A stretch of 64,000 nucleotides of DNA from Aquabacterium soli (GCF_003933735.1 NZ_RSED01000019.1:1-64000); one strand, 5' to 3'. Shown: positions 1-11,026, counted from the first letter of the stretch. The notes: generated from the sequence alone by a model not told the origin. Numbers and translations: made by a program.

Positions 1-43
1 CATCCCGCCGGCGCATTGAGCGCCCCTGAAGGGCACACACACC

Positions 44-82
44 AACCGGCTGCAGGCTGCCACGCCTGCAGCCGGTTTTTTC
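44..82 (+). terminator. Rho-independent terminator of an upstream gene
   Basis: A 13-bp perfect inverted repeat (44-56 against 65-77) with an 8-nt loop is followed by a run of T residues. It would end a plus-strand transcript entering from the left of the window. The upstream gene itself is not visible: only short open frames with early stops lie in the first 30 bases. Confidence 0.85.
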
Positions 83-160
83 ATCCCCCTTCGGAGGGAA
101 TGCCGCAGGTGGTAAGGTGAAGGCTGTCCGCTCGCTTGTGCACACGCCTCGCCACACCCG

Positions 161-3028
161 ATGTCCGTCTGCCCCCCCTTTCTCTCTTTTGCCATTCGGC
201 GCAGTTCGATACAGCTGCTCACCATGGGCCTCGCAGGCAGCCTGTTGAGCGGTTGCGCCTTGGTGCGTCCCCTGACAGACCTGCTGCCCGATGTGTTGCC
301 CGCCCCAGCGCCAACGCCCACCACCGTGGCGGTGGCCGGGCTGCCCGCCGGAGTGCCTGCACAAGTCAGCCTGCTGACGCCCCCTGGCGCGGCCACCCCT
401 GCCCCATCTTCTGGCCAGGCCCCCGCGTTCGACACCGTGGTTCGAGGCGCTGAACGCAGCGATGGATTGCTGCCGATCTGGCGGCGGCAGGACAAGGTGT
501 GGATCGAGCTGGCGCCCGCTGATTTCGGACGGGCTTTTTTCCTGTCACCCAAGATGCGCACAGGGCTGGGCGAGGCCGGCTTTTTTGGCGGCTTGCTGGC
601 CAACCGCAATGCGCAGGTGGGCCGGCCCCAATGGGTCGAGTTCCGGCGCGTCAATCAGCAGGTGCAACTGGTGGCCATCAACGCCAGTTTCACGGCCACG
701 CCGGGCACGCCCCAGGCACTGGCGGTGCAGGATGCTTTTTCGCACAGCCTGCTGGCCAGCGTGCCCATCGCCAGTCAGCCTCAAGGCAGCGAGGGCAAGG
801 TGCTGGTGGAGCTCTCCAGCCTGATGTCCGGCGACTTGCTGGGCCTGGGCCTGCAACTGCAGCGCACCTTCCGGCAGGGCTATGCGCTCGACGCCCGCAA
901 CAGCGGCGTGACGCAGGCCCGCACGACGACCTCCGGCTTGCTGCTCGAAGTGCAGCAGCACTACGCCACGGGTTCGCTCACATCGTCGGCACCGTCCAGT
1001 GGCGCACAACCGGCCATTCCCACGGTGCTGCCCGATCCGCGCAGCCTGTTCCTGACGGTGCAATACACGCTCAGCCCCCTGCCTGCGCAAGCCATGGCCC
1101 CGCGGCTGGCCGATGCGCGCATCGGCCACTTCATCTCCACGGTGGCTGACTTCACGAACGACCTGGCACGCACGCCGCGGGTCCGCTACGTGAACCGCTG
1201 GCGCCTGGAAAAGAAGGATCCTCAGGCGGCCATTTCCGAACCCGTGCGCCCTCTGGTCTTCTGGCTGGACCGCAACATCCCTGATGATTACCGGCCGACC
1301 ATCCGCGATGCCGTGCTGGCCTGGAACGCGGCCTTCGAGGCCATCGGCTTCAAGAACGCGATCCAGGTGCGCGACAGCACCGCCGATCAACCGCTGGACA
1401 TCGTCGGCAATGGCCAGGCCATCATCCGCTGGATGACCAACGCCCGCCCGACGTTCGGAGCCATCGGCCCCTCTCATGTGGACCCTCGCACCGGCGAGAT
1501 CCTCACGGCCGAGGTGGCGCTCGAGAGCCTGTCAGCCCGCGCCATCCGTGCGGTTCGGAGCCAGGTGTTCAGCGGCGAAGACAGTGCGCAATCAAGGGCG
1601 CATCATTCAAAACCCGGCAGTGCCGACGCGGCGGATCCATCCACGCTGCCGTTCGAAGACCGGTGCGACCACGCCGAGATCGCCGCAGAACAGATGTCCT
1701 ACGGGTTGGATGTTTGGGCCCTGGCCCACGACGTGCCCGGCGACCTGCCGCCCGACAGTGCCGAGGTCAGGTCCTTTGTGCTGGCGTACCTGCGTGACAC
1801 CACCATGCACGAGGTCGGTCACGCGCTCGGACTGCGGCACAACTTCAAGGCCTCGCGCTGGCATACGCAGGCGCAATTGCTGGATGCCAAGCTCACTGCC
1901 CGCGAAGGCAACAGCGCCTCGGTGATGGACTATGCGGCCATCAACCTCAGCGCACCCGGCCAGCCCCCCGTCACACCATTCCAGACCACGCTGGGACCTT
2001 ATGACTACTGGGCCATCGAATACGCCTACAAGCCTTTGCCCGGCGGCGCGGCCGAACAGAAGGATGCCCTGGACGCCATCGCGCGCCGCAGCGCCGCCCC
2101 CAAGCTCGCCCTGGCCCTGGCCTACGGCACCGACGAAGACAATGCGCTGGGGCTCGACCCCGAGGCATTGACATTCGACCTGGGACGTGACCCGATCGCC
2201 TTCGCCCGCACCCGCATGAGCATCGCCCGCGACCTCATCGCCCGGCAGACCACGGCTCCCCTGCGTCCGACCGACGACGCCGCCGTGCTGCGCCGCCGGG
2301 TGGGCTACGCATTGCGCGACATCGAGCGCACGGCCGAGATCCTCACCCGCCAGATTGGCGGTGTGGTGACGCGGCGCGGCACCGCAGCCAGCGGGCTGGA
2401 TGCACTCGACCCCCTGCCCGCAGAGACCCAGCGCGCCGCCCTGAACCTGCTGCTGGACCAGATCCTGTCGCCCCACGGCCTCCAGCTGCCACCGGCCCTT
2501 CAACGCCGGCTCGCCCCCGACTACCTGGAGCGTGGCGAGAGCCTGTTCCTCGGCGGCGGCGTGTCACCGACAGATTTTTCCGCTGCCGTGCAACTGGGCG
2601 TGTTGCAGCGCAGCGTGCTCAGCGACCTGATGGCCGATGGTCTGGCCGACCGCCTGCTGGACAACATCGACAAGACACGCGACCGTGAACCGCGGCCTCT
2701 GACCCTGGGCGAGCTGCACCAACGCCTGCGCGCCACCATCTGGGCCAGCCCGGACAGCCCGCAGGAGCGCCTGGTGCCGCCGCCATGGCGACGCAACCTG
2801 CAGCGGGACCACGTCAACCGCCTGAGCGCGGCCTTGCTGCGCGGTGCCAACCGCGCCGACGTACGCGTGCAGTTGCGCCTGCAGGCCGAGCAACTGGCCA
2901 AGCTGCTCTCACGCCCGGGTGTGCTGGGATCCAAGGACCCTGCGAGCGTGGCCGAAGCACATCGCCGCGACTGCCTGGACACCCTGCAGCGGGCACTGGA
3001 CGCCACCGTGGTGCGCAACAACCCTTGA
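161..3028 (+). CDS. Zinc-dependent metalloprotease lipoprotein (DUF5117/DUF4953 type)
   Basis: 955-residue protein predicted to be an outer-envelope lipoprotein. Its N-terminus carries a hydrophobic signal with the lipobox LLSGC ending at about residue 32, which supports the ATG at 161. The extended zinc site HEVGHALGLRHN lies at residues 550-561 (HExxHxxGxxH, metzincin-like), so a peptidase role is likely. The size and the sequence around this site fit the large DUF5117-DUF4953 metalloprotease family. The substrate is unknown. It stands alone behind a strong terminator and 25 bp ahead of the helicase gene on the same strand, so the two may be co-transcribed. Family assignment is by recognition of the motif and architecture, not by search. 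Confidence 0.85.
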   Translation: MSVCPPFLSFAIRRSSIQLLTMGLAGSLLSGCALVRPLTDLLPDVLPAPAPTPTTVAVAGLPAGVPAQVSLLTPPGAATPAPSSGQAPAFDTVVRGAERSDGLLPIWRRQDKVWIELAPADFGRAFFLSPKMRTGLGEAGFFGGLLANRNAQVGRPQWVEFRRVNQQVQLVAINASFTATPGTPQALAVQDAFSHSLLASVPIASQPQGSEGKVLVELSSLMSGDLLGLGLQLQRTFRQGYALDARNSGVTQARTTTSGLLLEVQQHYATGSLTSSAPSSGAQPAIPTVLPDPRSLFLTVQYTLSPLPAQAMAPRLADARIGHFISTVADFTNDLARTPRVRYVNRWRLEKKDPQAAISEPVRPLVFWLDRNIPDDYRPTIRDAVLAWNAAFEAIGFKNAIQVRDSTADQPLDIVGNGQAIIRWMTNARPTFGAIGPSHVDPRTGEILTAEVALESLSARAIRAVRSQVFSGEDSAQSRAHHSKPGSADAADPSTLPFEDRCDHAEIAAEQMSYGLDVWALAHDVPGDLPPDSAEVRSFVLAYLRDTTMHEVGHALGLRHNFKASRWHTQAQLLDAKLTAREGNSASVMDYAAINLSAPGQPPVTPFQTTLGPYDYWAIEYAYKPLPGGAAEQKDALDAIARRSAAPKLALALAYGTDEDNALGLDPEALTFDLGRDPIAFARTRMSIARDLIARQTTAPLRPTDDAAVLRRRVGYALRDIERTAEILTRQIGGVVTRRGTAASGLDALDPLPAETQRAALNLLLDQILSPHGLQLPPALQRRLAPDYLERGESLFLGGGVSPTDFSAAVQLGVLQRSVLSDLMADGLADRLLDNIDKTRDREPRPLTLGELHQRLRATIWASPDSPQERLVPPPWRRNLQRDHVNRLSAALLRGANRADVRVQLRLQAEQLAKLLSRPGVLGSKDPASVAEAHRRDCLDTLQRALDATVVRNNP

Positions 3029-3053
3029 GCCGATTCGAGACCCACCGAGCGCC

Positions 3054-5162
3054 ATGACCGACGCCCGCACCGACGACCTTTCCGACGCGCCACCCGAGAC
3101 GCCCGCTGCTCAGGCTGATCCCCTGGGCCTGCGCGCCCTGTTCGCAGCCGATGGCCCACTCGCACGTGCCCTGCCGGGCTACCGTGTCCGCCCACAGCAG
3201 GTCGAGATGGCCCAGGCCATCGCCATCGCCATCCGCGAGAGCAGCAGCGTCGTGCTGGAGGCCGGTACCGGCGTGGGCAAGACCGCAGCCTACCTGGTGC
3301 CCGCCTTGCTGCAAGGCGGCAAGGTGATCGTGTCGACAGGCACCAAGGCCCTGCAGGACCAGCTCTTCAACCGCGACCTGCCCAATGTGCGCGATGCACT
3401 GGCCCTGCCGCTCAAGGCCGCCCTGCTCAAGGGCCGCAGCAACTACCTGTGCTGGCACCACCTGGAGCGCACCAACCAGGAGGCCACCCAACTGGGCAGC
3501 CGCCAGGAGGTGCGCGATCTGGGCCAGATCAACAGATTCATCCACCTCACGCCCACAGGCGACAAGGCCGAGTGCGCCGCCGTGCCAGAGACCGCCTCCA
3601 TCTGGATGCGCGTCACCTCCACGCGCGAGAACTGCCTGGGCAGCGAGTGCGGGCATTACAACGACTGCTTCGTGCTCAAGGCCCGCCGAGAGGCGCAAGA
3701 CGCCGATGTCGTCGTCGTCAACCATCACCTGTTCTTCGCCGACCTGATGCTGCGCGAGGAAGGCGTGCCCGAACTGCTGCCCAATGCACAGACCGTGATC
3801 TTCGACGAAGCCCACCAGCTGCCCGACACGGCCACCATGTTCTTCGGCGACACCGTGTCCAGCGCCCAGCTGATGGACCTGCTGCGCGACACCAAGGCCA
3901 TCGGCCTGGCCCATGCGCGCGATGCGCTGCACTGGCCCGATGCCATCGCACCCACCGACCTGGCGCTGAAAGACCTGCGCCTGTGCTTCGATGCCGGCAT
4001 GTCCAAATGGTCGCAGGGGCAGTTGCCGCCATCGCACCCGGTGTGGAAAGCCGTGGACACCCTGCGCAATACCTTGCGCGAACTGCGCGATGTGCTCGAT
4101 GCCCAGTCTGAGCGCAGCCCCGATCTGGCCAACCTGCACCGCCGAGCCAACGACCTTATGCAGCGCCTGTGCCTGTGGGGTCACCCCGAGCGCGCCGACC
4201 AGCCCGAACTGTGCTGGCTGGATGTCAGCCAACTGGGGGTGCAGTTGCACCGCACACCGATCTCGGTGGCCGACGTGTTCCGGCGGCAACGACTGGGTGA
4301 TGAAACAGGCGGCGAAGCACAGTCTCACGAGGATGCCCCGGCATGGGCCGATGACGAAGAGCAGGACGCGCCACCGCCGGATATCCCGCCCCGCAAGGCC
4401 TGGATCTTCACATCCGCCACGCTGGCGGTGCGCCAGGATTTCAGCCACTTCCAGGAAGCCTTGGGCCTGCAGGATGCGCAATGCCAGGCGTGGTCCAGCC
4501 CATACGACTACCCGTCACAGGCCATGCTCTATGTGCCGCAGCAACTGCCCCTGCCCACGGCACCCGGTCACACCGACGCCGTGGTCGATGCCGCTCTGCC
4601 ACTGATCATCGCCAATGGAGGCCGCGCCTTCCTGCTGTGCACCAGCCACCGCGCCGTGCAGCGCGCGGCCGAGCGGCTCAAGCAGCGCATCGAGGCCGAA
4701 GGGCTGAACCTGAGCGTGCTGACCCAGGGCGATGCGCCCCGTCCCATGCTGCTGGATGATTTCCGCCGCCTGCGCCGCGCCGTGCTGGTGGGCAGCCACA
4801 GTTTCTGGGAAGGCATCGACGTGAAGGGCGATGCGCTCACGCTGGTGATCATCGACAAGCTGCCTTTCGCGCCACCTGATGACCCCGTGCTGGCCAAGCG
4901 GCTGGAGTTGCTGGAGCAAAGCGGCGGCAACCCCTTCATGGAGCATCAGGTGCCCCAGGCCATCATCGCGCTCAAACAGGGTGCAGGCCGGCTGATCCGC
5001 AGCGAGACCGACCACGGCGTGCTGATGATCTGCGACACCCGGCTGATCGACAAGCCCTACGGTCGGCGCATCTGGCAAAGCCTGCCCCCCATGCGCCGCA
5101 GCCGCGTGCAGGCCGAGGCGGTGGATTTTCTGATGTCATTGAAGCAGCAGGCATCGGCCTGA
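3054..5162 (+). CDS. ATP-dependent DNA helicase, DinG/YoaA (XPD-like) family
   Basis: 702-residue superfamily 2 iron-sulfur helicase. Walker A GTGVGKT is at residues 71-77 and the DEAH box at 251-254. Four cysteines between them (C133, C194, C199, C205) have the spacing expected for a 4Fe-4S cluster, and late motifs include a GAGRLIRS segment (motif VI). Such enzymes unwind 5'-3' and help resolve R-loops and damaged forks; the arrangement resembles YoaA more than long DinG. I chose the ATG at 3054, 25 bp after the protease stop; an open frame continues further upstream but overlaps the protease gene and lacks helicase features. Confidence 0.92.
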   Translation: MTDARTDDLSDAPPETPAAQADPLGLRALFAADGPLARALPGYRVRPQQVEMAQAIAIAIRESSSVVLEAGTGVGKTAAYLVPALLQGGKVIVSTGTKALQDQLFNRDLPNVRDALALPLKAALLKGRSNYLCWHHLERTNQEATQLGSRQEVRDLGQINRFIHLTPTGDKAECAAVPETASIWMRVTSTRENCLGSECGHYNDCFVLKARREAQDADVVVVNHHLFFADLMLREEGVPELLPNAQTVIFDEAHQLPDTATMFFGDTVSSAQLMDLLRDTKAIGLAHARDALHWPDAIAPTDLALKDLRLCFDAGMSKWSQGQLPPSHPVWKAVDTLRNTLRELRDVLDAQSERSPDLANLHRRANDLMQRLCLWGHPERADQPELCWLDVSQLGVQLHRTPISVADVFRRQRLGDETGGEAQSHEDAPAWADDEEQDAPPPDIPPRKAWIFTSATLAVRQDFSHFQEALGLQDAQCQAWSSPYDYPSQAMLYVPQQLPLPTAPGHTDAVVDAALPLIIANGGRAFLLCTSHRAVQRAAERLKQRIEAEGLNLSVLTQGDAPRPMLLDDFRRLRRAVLVGSHSFWEGIDVKGDALTLVIIDKLPFAPPDDPVLAKRLELLEQSGGNPFMEHQVPQAIIALKQGAGRLIRSETDHGVLMICDTRLIDKPYGRRIWQSLPPMRRSRVQAEAVDFLMSLKQQASA

Positions 5163-5175
5163 CGGCTTCAAGCGC

Positions 5176-6075
<900 letters not shown>

Positions 6076-6921
6076 TCAATAGCCGTGGAGGGATTCGTCG
6101 GGGAAGCGTACGCCCTTGACCTCGCTGACATAGCGGCGGATGGCATCTTCGATCGAGCCGCCCTCGGCCATGAAATTGCGCGCGAAGCGGGGCAGCTTGC
6201 CGCGCGTGACATGCAGCATGTCGTGCAGCACCAGCACCTGGCCTGCAGTTCCCGAGCCCGCGCCGATGCCGATGGTCATCAGACCGGGGTTGTCGGCCTG
6301 CACCTGGCTGGCCACGGCCGAAGGCATCAGCTCGAGCACCATCATGGCGGCGCCTGCCTGGGCCAGCTCGCTCGCATGGCGGCGCAGCGTGTCGGCGCCT
6401 GCCTGGTCGCGGCCCTGGATGCGAAAGCCCCCTAGTGCGTGCACGGTCTGGGGTGTGAGCCCGAGGTGGGCACAGACGGGGATGCCGCGCTCGGTCAGGA
6501 AGTACACCGTCTCAGGCGTCCACCCGCCACCTTCGAGCTTGATCATCTGGGCGCCGGCCTGCATCAGGGCGACACAGGACCGCAGCGCCTGTTCCTTGCC
6601 TTCCTGGTAGCTGCCGAAAGGCAGATCGGACACGATCCAGGCGTGGCGGTTGCCTCGCACCACGCAACGCGTGTGGTAGACCATGTCGTCCAGCGTGACG
6701 GGCACGGTGCTGGTGTGGCCCTGCACCAGCATGCCGAGCGAATCGCCCACCAGGATGGTGTCCACGCCGCACTCGTCCATCAACCGGGTGAACATGGCGT
6801 CGTACGACGTGAGCATGGTGATCTTCTCGCCACGGGCGTGCATCTCGCGCAGGCGGTGCAGCGTCATCGGGCGGCGCTCGGCGGGTGGGGCCGTGGGGGT
6901 GCCAGTGGCTGTCGTCGTCAT
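6076..6921 (-). CDS. panB: 3-methyl-2-oxobutanoate hydroxymethyltransferase
   Basis: Transfers a hydroxymethyl group from methylene-tetrahydrofolate to ketoisovalerate, giving ketopantoate, the committed step of pantothenate synthesis. The family motifs LTSYDA, VGDSLGM and DLPFGSY are visible. The frame is open far upstream, but the ATG at 6921 (281 residues) has a GAGGA about 10 nt before it and gives the normal family length; another ATG at 6930 is nearly as good but sits too close to that site. First gene of panBC, divergent from the hydroxylase gene at 7087. Confidence 0.95.
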   Translation of the reverse strand: MTTTATGTPTAPPAERRPMTLHRLREMHARGEKITMLTSYDAMFTRLMDECGVDTILVGDSLGMLVQGHTSTVPVTLDDMVYHTRCVVRGNRHAWIVSDLPFGSYQEGKEQALRSCVALMQAGAQMIKLEGGGWTPETVYFLTERGIPVCAHLGLTPQTVHALGGFRIQGRDQAGADTLRRHASELAQAGAAMMVLELMPSAVASQVQADNPGLMTIGIGAGSGTAGQVLVLHDMLHVTRGKLPRFARNFMAEGGSIEDAIRRYVSEVKGVRFPDESLHGY

Positions 6922-7086
6922 GGATTGCATATCCTCAGCACGCGGCGCCAAGGCCGCCGGAAGTGGCGCGATTCTAGGCCTGCTGAACGCCTGTCGCAGA
7001 AAATTCACGGGAAAGCCCGCAAACGCTTCACGCACCATCAGGCGAACAATGCCCGGCATGCAACGGGGATGAACGGGAGACACATC

Positions 7087-8013
7087 ATGGCGCTGGGATG
7101 GGAGCAGATGATCCTGATGCTGATGGGCCCCCTGTTCGCGGTGTGCATGGCGCTGGAAGCCTGGTGGCAGTCACGCCCGGGGCGACGACAGACCTACACG
7201 GCGGACGGCACGGCCACGAACATCGCGTTGCTGTTGGGCTACGCGCTGGCAGATGGTTGCGCGTGGGCCCTGCTGACAGGACTGTTTTATACCGTGCACG
7301 AGCATCGGGTAATGGACGTTCCCGTCAATGCCTTGGGGCTGCTGGGTCTGCTGTTGGCGCAGGACTTCTGCCACTACTGGTTCCACCGCGCCAGCCACCG
7401 TGTGCGCTGGTTGTGGGCCAGCCATGTCACGCACCATTCCAGCCAGACCCTGAACCTGTCGACGGCACTGAGGCAGAGCCCCGCGTCACCCGTCTCGGGC
7501 ATATGGCTGTTCTGGTTGCCTCTGGCCTGGCTGGGCTTCGAGCCTATGCACGTGATGCTGTGCGTGGCCGCGAGCCTGGTCTTCCAGTTCTTCGTGCACA
7601 CGCAATCCATCGGCAAGCTGCCCGGCCTCATCGAGGCGGTGTTCAACACCCCGTCACACCACCGGGTGCACCATGCCCGCAACCCACAGTACATCGACCG
7701 CAACTACGCAGGCGTTTTCATCATCTGGGACAAAATGTTCGGCACCTTCGTGCCCGAGGTGGCGCCTTGCGAGTACGGCATCGTGCGCCAGGTGTACACC
7801 CGCAATCCGCTGGTGATGGTGTTTCACGAATGGGCCGACCTGCTGCATGACGTGGCACGCCCCGGCAAGTTGAGCGCAAGGCTGAAGCATCTGTGGGCTC
7901 CGCCGGAATGGCAGCGCCCCTATCAGGATCGCCCGGTCAGGCGAAAGGCACCGTCCGGGCCCATGCTGTCTTACGACGGCACGGAAGACTGGCCCATTCA
8001 CGCAGGCTGGTAG
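7087..8013 (+). CDS. Membrane fatty acid hydroxylase / sterol desaturase family protein
   Basis: 308-residue integral membrane di-iron enzyme. The histidine clusters that bind the metals are complete: H96-x3-H100-x3-H104, H113-x2-HH (116-117), and HHRVHH around 191-196, set between hydrophobic segments. The family hydroxylates or desaturates lipids; the substrate cannot be told here. The start at 7087 is preceded by GGGAG at a good distance. Its 3' end overlaps the convergent scpA gene by 16 bp. It shares no obvious pathway with its neighbours. Confidence 0.88.
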   Translation: MALGWEQMILMLMGPLFAVCMALEAWWQSRPGRRQTYTADGTATNIALLLGYALADGCAWALLTGLFYTVHEHRVMDVPVNALGLLGLLLAQDFCHYWFHRASHRVRWLWASHVTHHSSQTLNLSTALRQSPASPVSGIWLFWLPLAWLGFEPMHVMLCVAASLVFQFFVHTQSIGKLPGLIEAVFNTPSHHRVHHARNPQYIDRNYAGVFIIWDKMFGTFVPEVAPCEYGIVRQVYTRNPLVMVFHEWADLLHDVARPGKLSARLKHLWAPPEWQRPYQDRPVRRKAPSGPMLSYDGTEDWPIHAGW

Positions 8014-8861
8014 GCCAGGCGCACATAAATCGGGGCGAACGCCTCGGCCTGGGTCACCTCGAGCAGGCGTTCGCGCGCCAGCTCCAGCATCGCGATGAAG
8101 GTGACCACCAGCACCTGCGGGCCACGAGCAGGGTCGAACAGGTGCTCGAACTCCACGAAGCGCTTGCCCTGCAGGGTGCGCAGCACGAAGCCCATGTGCT
8201 CGCGCACGGACAACTCTTCACGCGTGATGGTGTGGTGGGTGTGCAGCTTGGCGCGCTTGAGGATGTCGACCCAGGCCTCGCGCAGCTCGTCGAGGGCGAC
8301 ATCAGGGTGGCGTACGCGCACAGTGGGGTCGTTGTGGATCTGCACCCGCAAGAAATCGCGGCCCAGCAAAGGCGCCTGCTGGAGCCTGGCCGCGGCCAGC
8401 TTCATCTGCTCGTACTCGATCAGCCGGCGAACCAGCTCGGCGCGTGGATCTTCCGGCTCCTGGCCCTCTTCCACCCTCTTGGGCGGCAGCAGCATCCGCG
8501 ACTTGATCTCGATGAGCATGGCGGCCATCAAGAGGTAATCGGACGCGAGCTCCAGGTTGCTCTTGCGGATCTGGTCCACGTAGGCCAGGTACTGCCGTGT
8601 GACATCCGCCAGCGGGATGTCTAGGATGTTGAAGTTCTGCTTGCGGATCAGGTAGAGCAACAGATCCAGCGGCCCCTCGAAGGTCTCGAGGAACACCTCC
8701 AGCGCGTCAGGCGGGATGTAGAGGTCGGTGGGCATGGCGAACAGCGGTTCGCCATAGAGCCGCGCCACGGCCACGTGGTCGACCACCTGGGGCTGGCCCT
8801 TGGCGTCCAGCGCTGGTGGCGCAGCATGGCCCTCATCAGGGGCCAGCACGGCCTCGTTCAC
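7998..8861 (-). CDS. scpA: Segregation and condensation protein A (kleisin)
   Basis: 287-residue kleisin subunit of the SMC-ScpAB complex that compacts and separates chromosomes. The typical N-terminal ScpA signature is clear at about residues 58-110 (FEGPLDLLLYLIRK, then NILDIPLADVTRQYL), followed by the helical segment with IEIKSRMLLP. A shorter variable leader precedes it. The DUF3460 gene lies 29 bp upstream on the same strand. scpB is not in the window. Confidence 0.93.
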   Translation of the reverse strand: MNEAVLAPDEGHAAPPALDAKGQPQVVDHVAVARLYGEPLFAMPTDLYIPPDALEVFLETFEGPLDLLLYLIRKQNFNILDIPLADVTRQYLAYVDQIRKSNLELASDYLLMAAMLIEIKSRMLLPPKRVEEGQEPEDPRAELVRRLIEYEQMKLAAARLQQAPLLGRDFLRVQIHNDPTVRVRHPDVALDELREAWVDILKRAKLHTHHTITREELSVREHMGFVLRTLQGKRFVEFEHLFDPARGPQVLVVTFIAMLELARERLLEVTQAEAFAPIYVRLAYQPA

Positions 8862-8890
8862 ACCCGGTGCCCCGGCCTGATCCCGGCCAC

Positions 8891-9103
8891 TCAGGCCTTG
8901 GGCCGCAGCCAGGAGAAGTAGACATACGGGGACTGGGCCACGTTGGCATCACGCCATTCGGCCTGCGCGTCGCGGTCCAGGTCCTTGTCCCACAGCAGGT
9001 TGCGGCCTTGGCGCTGGCGGTCTTCCAGTTGAGGATCGCGCTGCTTGAGGCTCTCGATGAACTGGGTGGCGTCGGACTTGTAGGGTTTCCAGAACAGCGG
9101 CAT
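8891..9103 (-). CDS. DUF3460 family small protein
   Basis: 70-residue soluble protein, acidic/basic mixed, beginning MPLFWKPYKSDATQF and containing the segment RNLLWDKDLDRD. This fits the short DUF3460 proteins found in Burkholderiales, whose function is not known. The frame is open further upstream, but the ATG at 9103 gives the usual family size. It lies upstream of scpA on the same strand, so it is probably co-transcribed with it. Confidence 0.8.
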   Translation of the reverse strand: MPLFWKPYKSDATQFIESLKQRDPQLEDRQRQGRNLLWDKDLDRDAQAEWRDANVAQSPYVYFSWLRPKA

Positions 9104-9177
9104 GGTGAAATCGCTCGGGTGGGCAGGGATCGGCCATTTTAGCGGGTCTGCCCGCCGGCATCCACCCACCTGCCTGC

Positions 9178-9849
9178 TCAACATTCACGCAGTTCGAGCA
9201 CGCGGCCCCGGCGGGCGAAATCGTTGGGCTGACCCGCGATCCATTTGGCCAGCTCGTCCAGCAGCGGCACGGTCACGTCCGCAGCCTCGAACGCGATCAC
9301 CCAGCGCGCAAGCCCTTCCAGGTTGTCCACCGTGAACCGCACGGTGGCATCGTCGTGGTTGGGCTTGAGGCGCACGCCGGCCTGCATGTCGGCCACGAAG
9401 CCATAGCGGACCTCGATCAGCTTGCCCGTGTCCGGATCCCGGATGGGTTCGGGAGTGCACTGCACGCAGCTCTGCTGGATGCGCCGCTCCAGCTTTTCGA
9501 TGTCCGTCAGGAAGTTCTTGGTGAGCTGGACCTCCTGGCCCGTCCGGATATCGCAGTTCAGGGCGACATGGTCCGTGACCTGCTGCCCCTGGTAGGGGCG
9601 CTTGCGGATGTCCGGCCGGAACGACACCAGGCGCAGGCCGTCGAAGGCTGCCTTGCTGTCGAACACATAGCGTCCCCGAGCCACGGGCTGGAGCACGTCG
9701 AGCTGACTGCACAGGTCAACCCAGTACTTGAAGGTCATCTGGCAGGCCTGCTCGGTGATGTCGATGCGCGCCTGCAGCACCGCCTTGTCCACCCCTTGCC
9801 CCGCCCTGAGTTGGTCGGCCTGCTTTTTGAGATCGTTCAAAAAACTCAC
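9178..9849 (-). CDS. Conserved hypothetical protein, no recognised domain
   Basis: 223-residue soluble protein of unknown function. It begins with a helical, charged stretch (SFLNDLKKQADQLRAG) and has two cysteines close together (QQSCVQCTPEP) in the middle, with a C-terminal part rich in hydrophobic strands. There is no signal peptide or membrane segment. I chose the GTG at 9849 because GAGAG stands about 5 nt before it; the frame upstream of it has poor coding character. It is divergent from the CYTH gene and precedes DUF3460 and scpA on the same strand. Confidence 0.72.
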   Translation of the reverse strand: MSFLNDLKKQADQLRAGQGVDKAVLQARIDITEQACQMTFKYWVDLCSQLDVLQPVARGRYVFDSKAAFDGLRLVSFRPDIRKRPYQGQQVTDHVALNCDIRTGQEVQLTKNFLTDIEKLERRIQQSCVQCTPEPIRDPDTGKLIEVRYGFVADMQAGVRLKPNHDDATVRFTVDNLEGLARWVIAFEAADVTVPLLDELAKWIAGQPNDFARRGRVLELREC

Positions 9850-9975
9850 GATGTCTCTCGTTTGTCGCCCCTGTTGGGCGCAAGGATAACGCAGTGTGTC
9901 CAATTGCAAAGATGCAGGATGTCCAAAAAATCCGCGCGCCGGATGCAGGCACAGGCCTCCCCGCACAATGCGCCC

Positions 9976-11019
9976 ATGCAAGAAATCGAACTGAAATTCC
10001 AGATCCCGCCTGACCGGATCGAGGCCGTGCGCAGTGCGGTGGCGCAGGCCGCCGCGAACATCGCCCCCCTGGGCCTGCAGGCTGCTTACTTCGACACCCC
10101 CGAGAGCCTGCTGGCACAGCACAGGATGGCCTTGCGCGTCAGGCGCGAGGGGCCCGACTGGGTCCAGACCTTCAAGGCGGCGGGCCGGGACGCCATGACA
10201 CGCGTGGAAGACAACCAGCCTGCGCGAGCGCCACTGGACGGGCGTTTGAAACCGGATCTGTCACTGCACACAGCCCCCGCCGTGCGTCAGGCCCTGGGCC
10301 GCGCCTTTGGCATGCCGGACATCGGCGCCAGCACGGCGGCCGATCTGAACCTGCAGGCCGTGTACGAAACGCGTTTCGACCGCTGGACCAGCCGCCAGGC
10401 GCATCCGCTGGGCCAGGTCATCGTGTGCGTGGACGTGGGTTCCGTGGTGGCCGGCGATCTGAGCGAGCCCTTGAACGAGCTCGAGATCGAACTCGCCGAC
10501 GGACAGGCGGTGGCGGTGATCGACACGGCCCGCCAGTGGGTGGACCAGCACGGCGTGTGGCTGGACATCCAGTCCAAGGCCTACCGCGGCACCCGGCTGG
10601 CCCAGGCGGCGCGCACCGGCCAGCCTGCCCCGGCCGCACCGGTGTCTCACGCCCTGGCCGATACCCTTGCCGACGATGGACGGCTGCAGTTGCGCAAGAC
10701 CCTCTCGGCCGCGGTGGATGCCGCCGCGGGCAACTGGAGCGAGGTGGCCGCGGCGCGCCCCGGCTGGCCGCAGGCCCTGACGGCGTGGCACGACACCCTG
10801 GCACACCTGCTGGTGCTGGCAGAGCAGCACACATCGCTGCGAGAGGCCCTGACAGACACGACCTGGCAGGCCACGCAAACACTGCTCGATGAGTTGGCAC
10901 GGCTGCAAGCCAGGGTCACGGAACTCACCACCGACGCCGAATTGCAAGCCCAGCGCCTGGCGCGTGCCCCGGGCACAACCCATTGGGGCCTGGATTTGCT
11001 GACAGCCCTGCGGCGCTGA
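9976..11019 (+). CDS. CYTH domain protein (triphosphate tunnel metalloenzyme)
   Basis: 347 residues. The hallmark ExExK is at the very start (E3, E5, K7 in MQEIELKF), followed by the alternating charged strands of a CYTH tunnel (about residues 1-200, for example LRVRREGPDWVQTFK and ELEIELADG). Family members hydrolyse inorganic triphosphate or bind nucleotides. The C-terminal 140 residues are helical and resemble a shortened CHAD-like tail, much smaller than the CHAD domain of YgiF-type proteins. The ATG at 9976 places ExExK at the N-terminus as in relatives. It converges with the SulP gene 7 bp away. Confidence 0.85.
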   Translation: MQEIELKFQIPPDRIEAVRSAVAQAAANIAPLGLQAAYFDTPESLLAQHRMALRVRREGPDWVQTFKAAGRDAMTRVEDNQPARAPLDGRLKPDLSLHTAPAVRQALGRAFGMPDIGASTAADLNLQAVYETRFDRWTSRQAHPLGQVIVCVDVGSVVAGDLSEPLNELEIELADGQAVAVIDTARQWVDQHGVWLDIQSKAYRGTRLAQAARTGQPAPAAPVSHALADTLADDGRLQLRKTLSAAVDAAAGNWSEVAAARPGWPQALTAWHDTLAHLLVLAEQHTSLREALTDTTWQATQTLLDELARLQARVTELTTDAELQAQRLARAPGTTHWGLDLLTALRR

Positions 11020-11026
11020 GCCCCGA

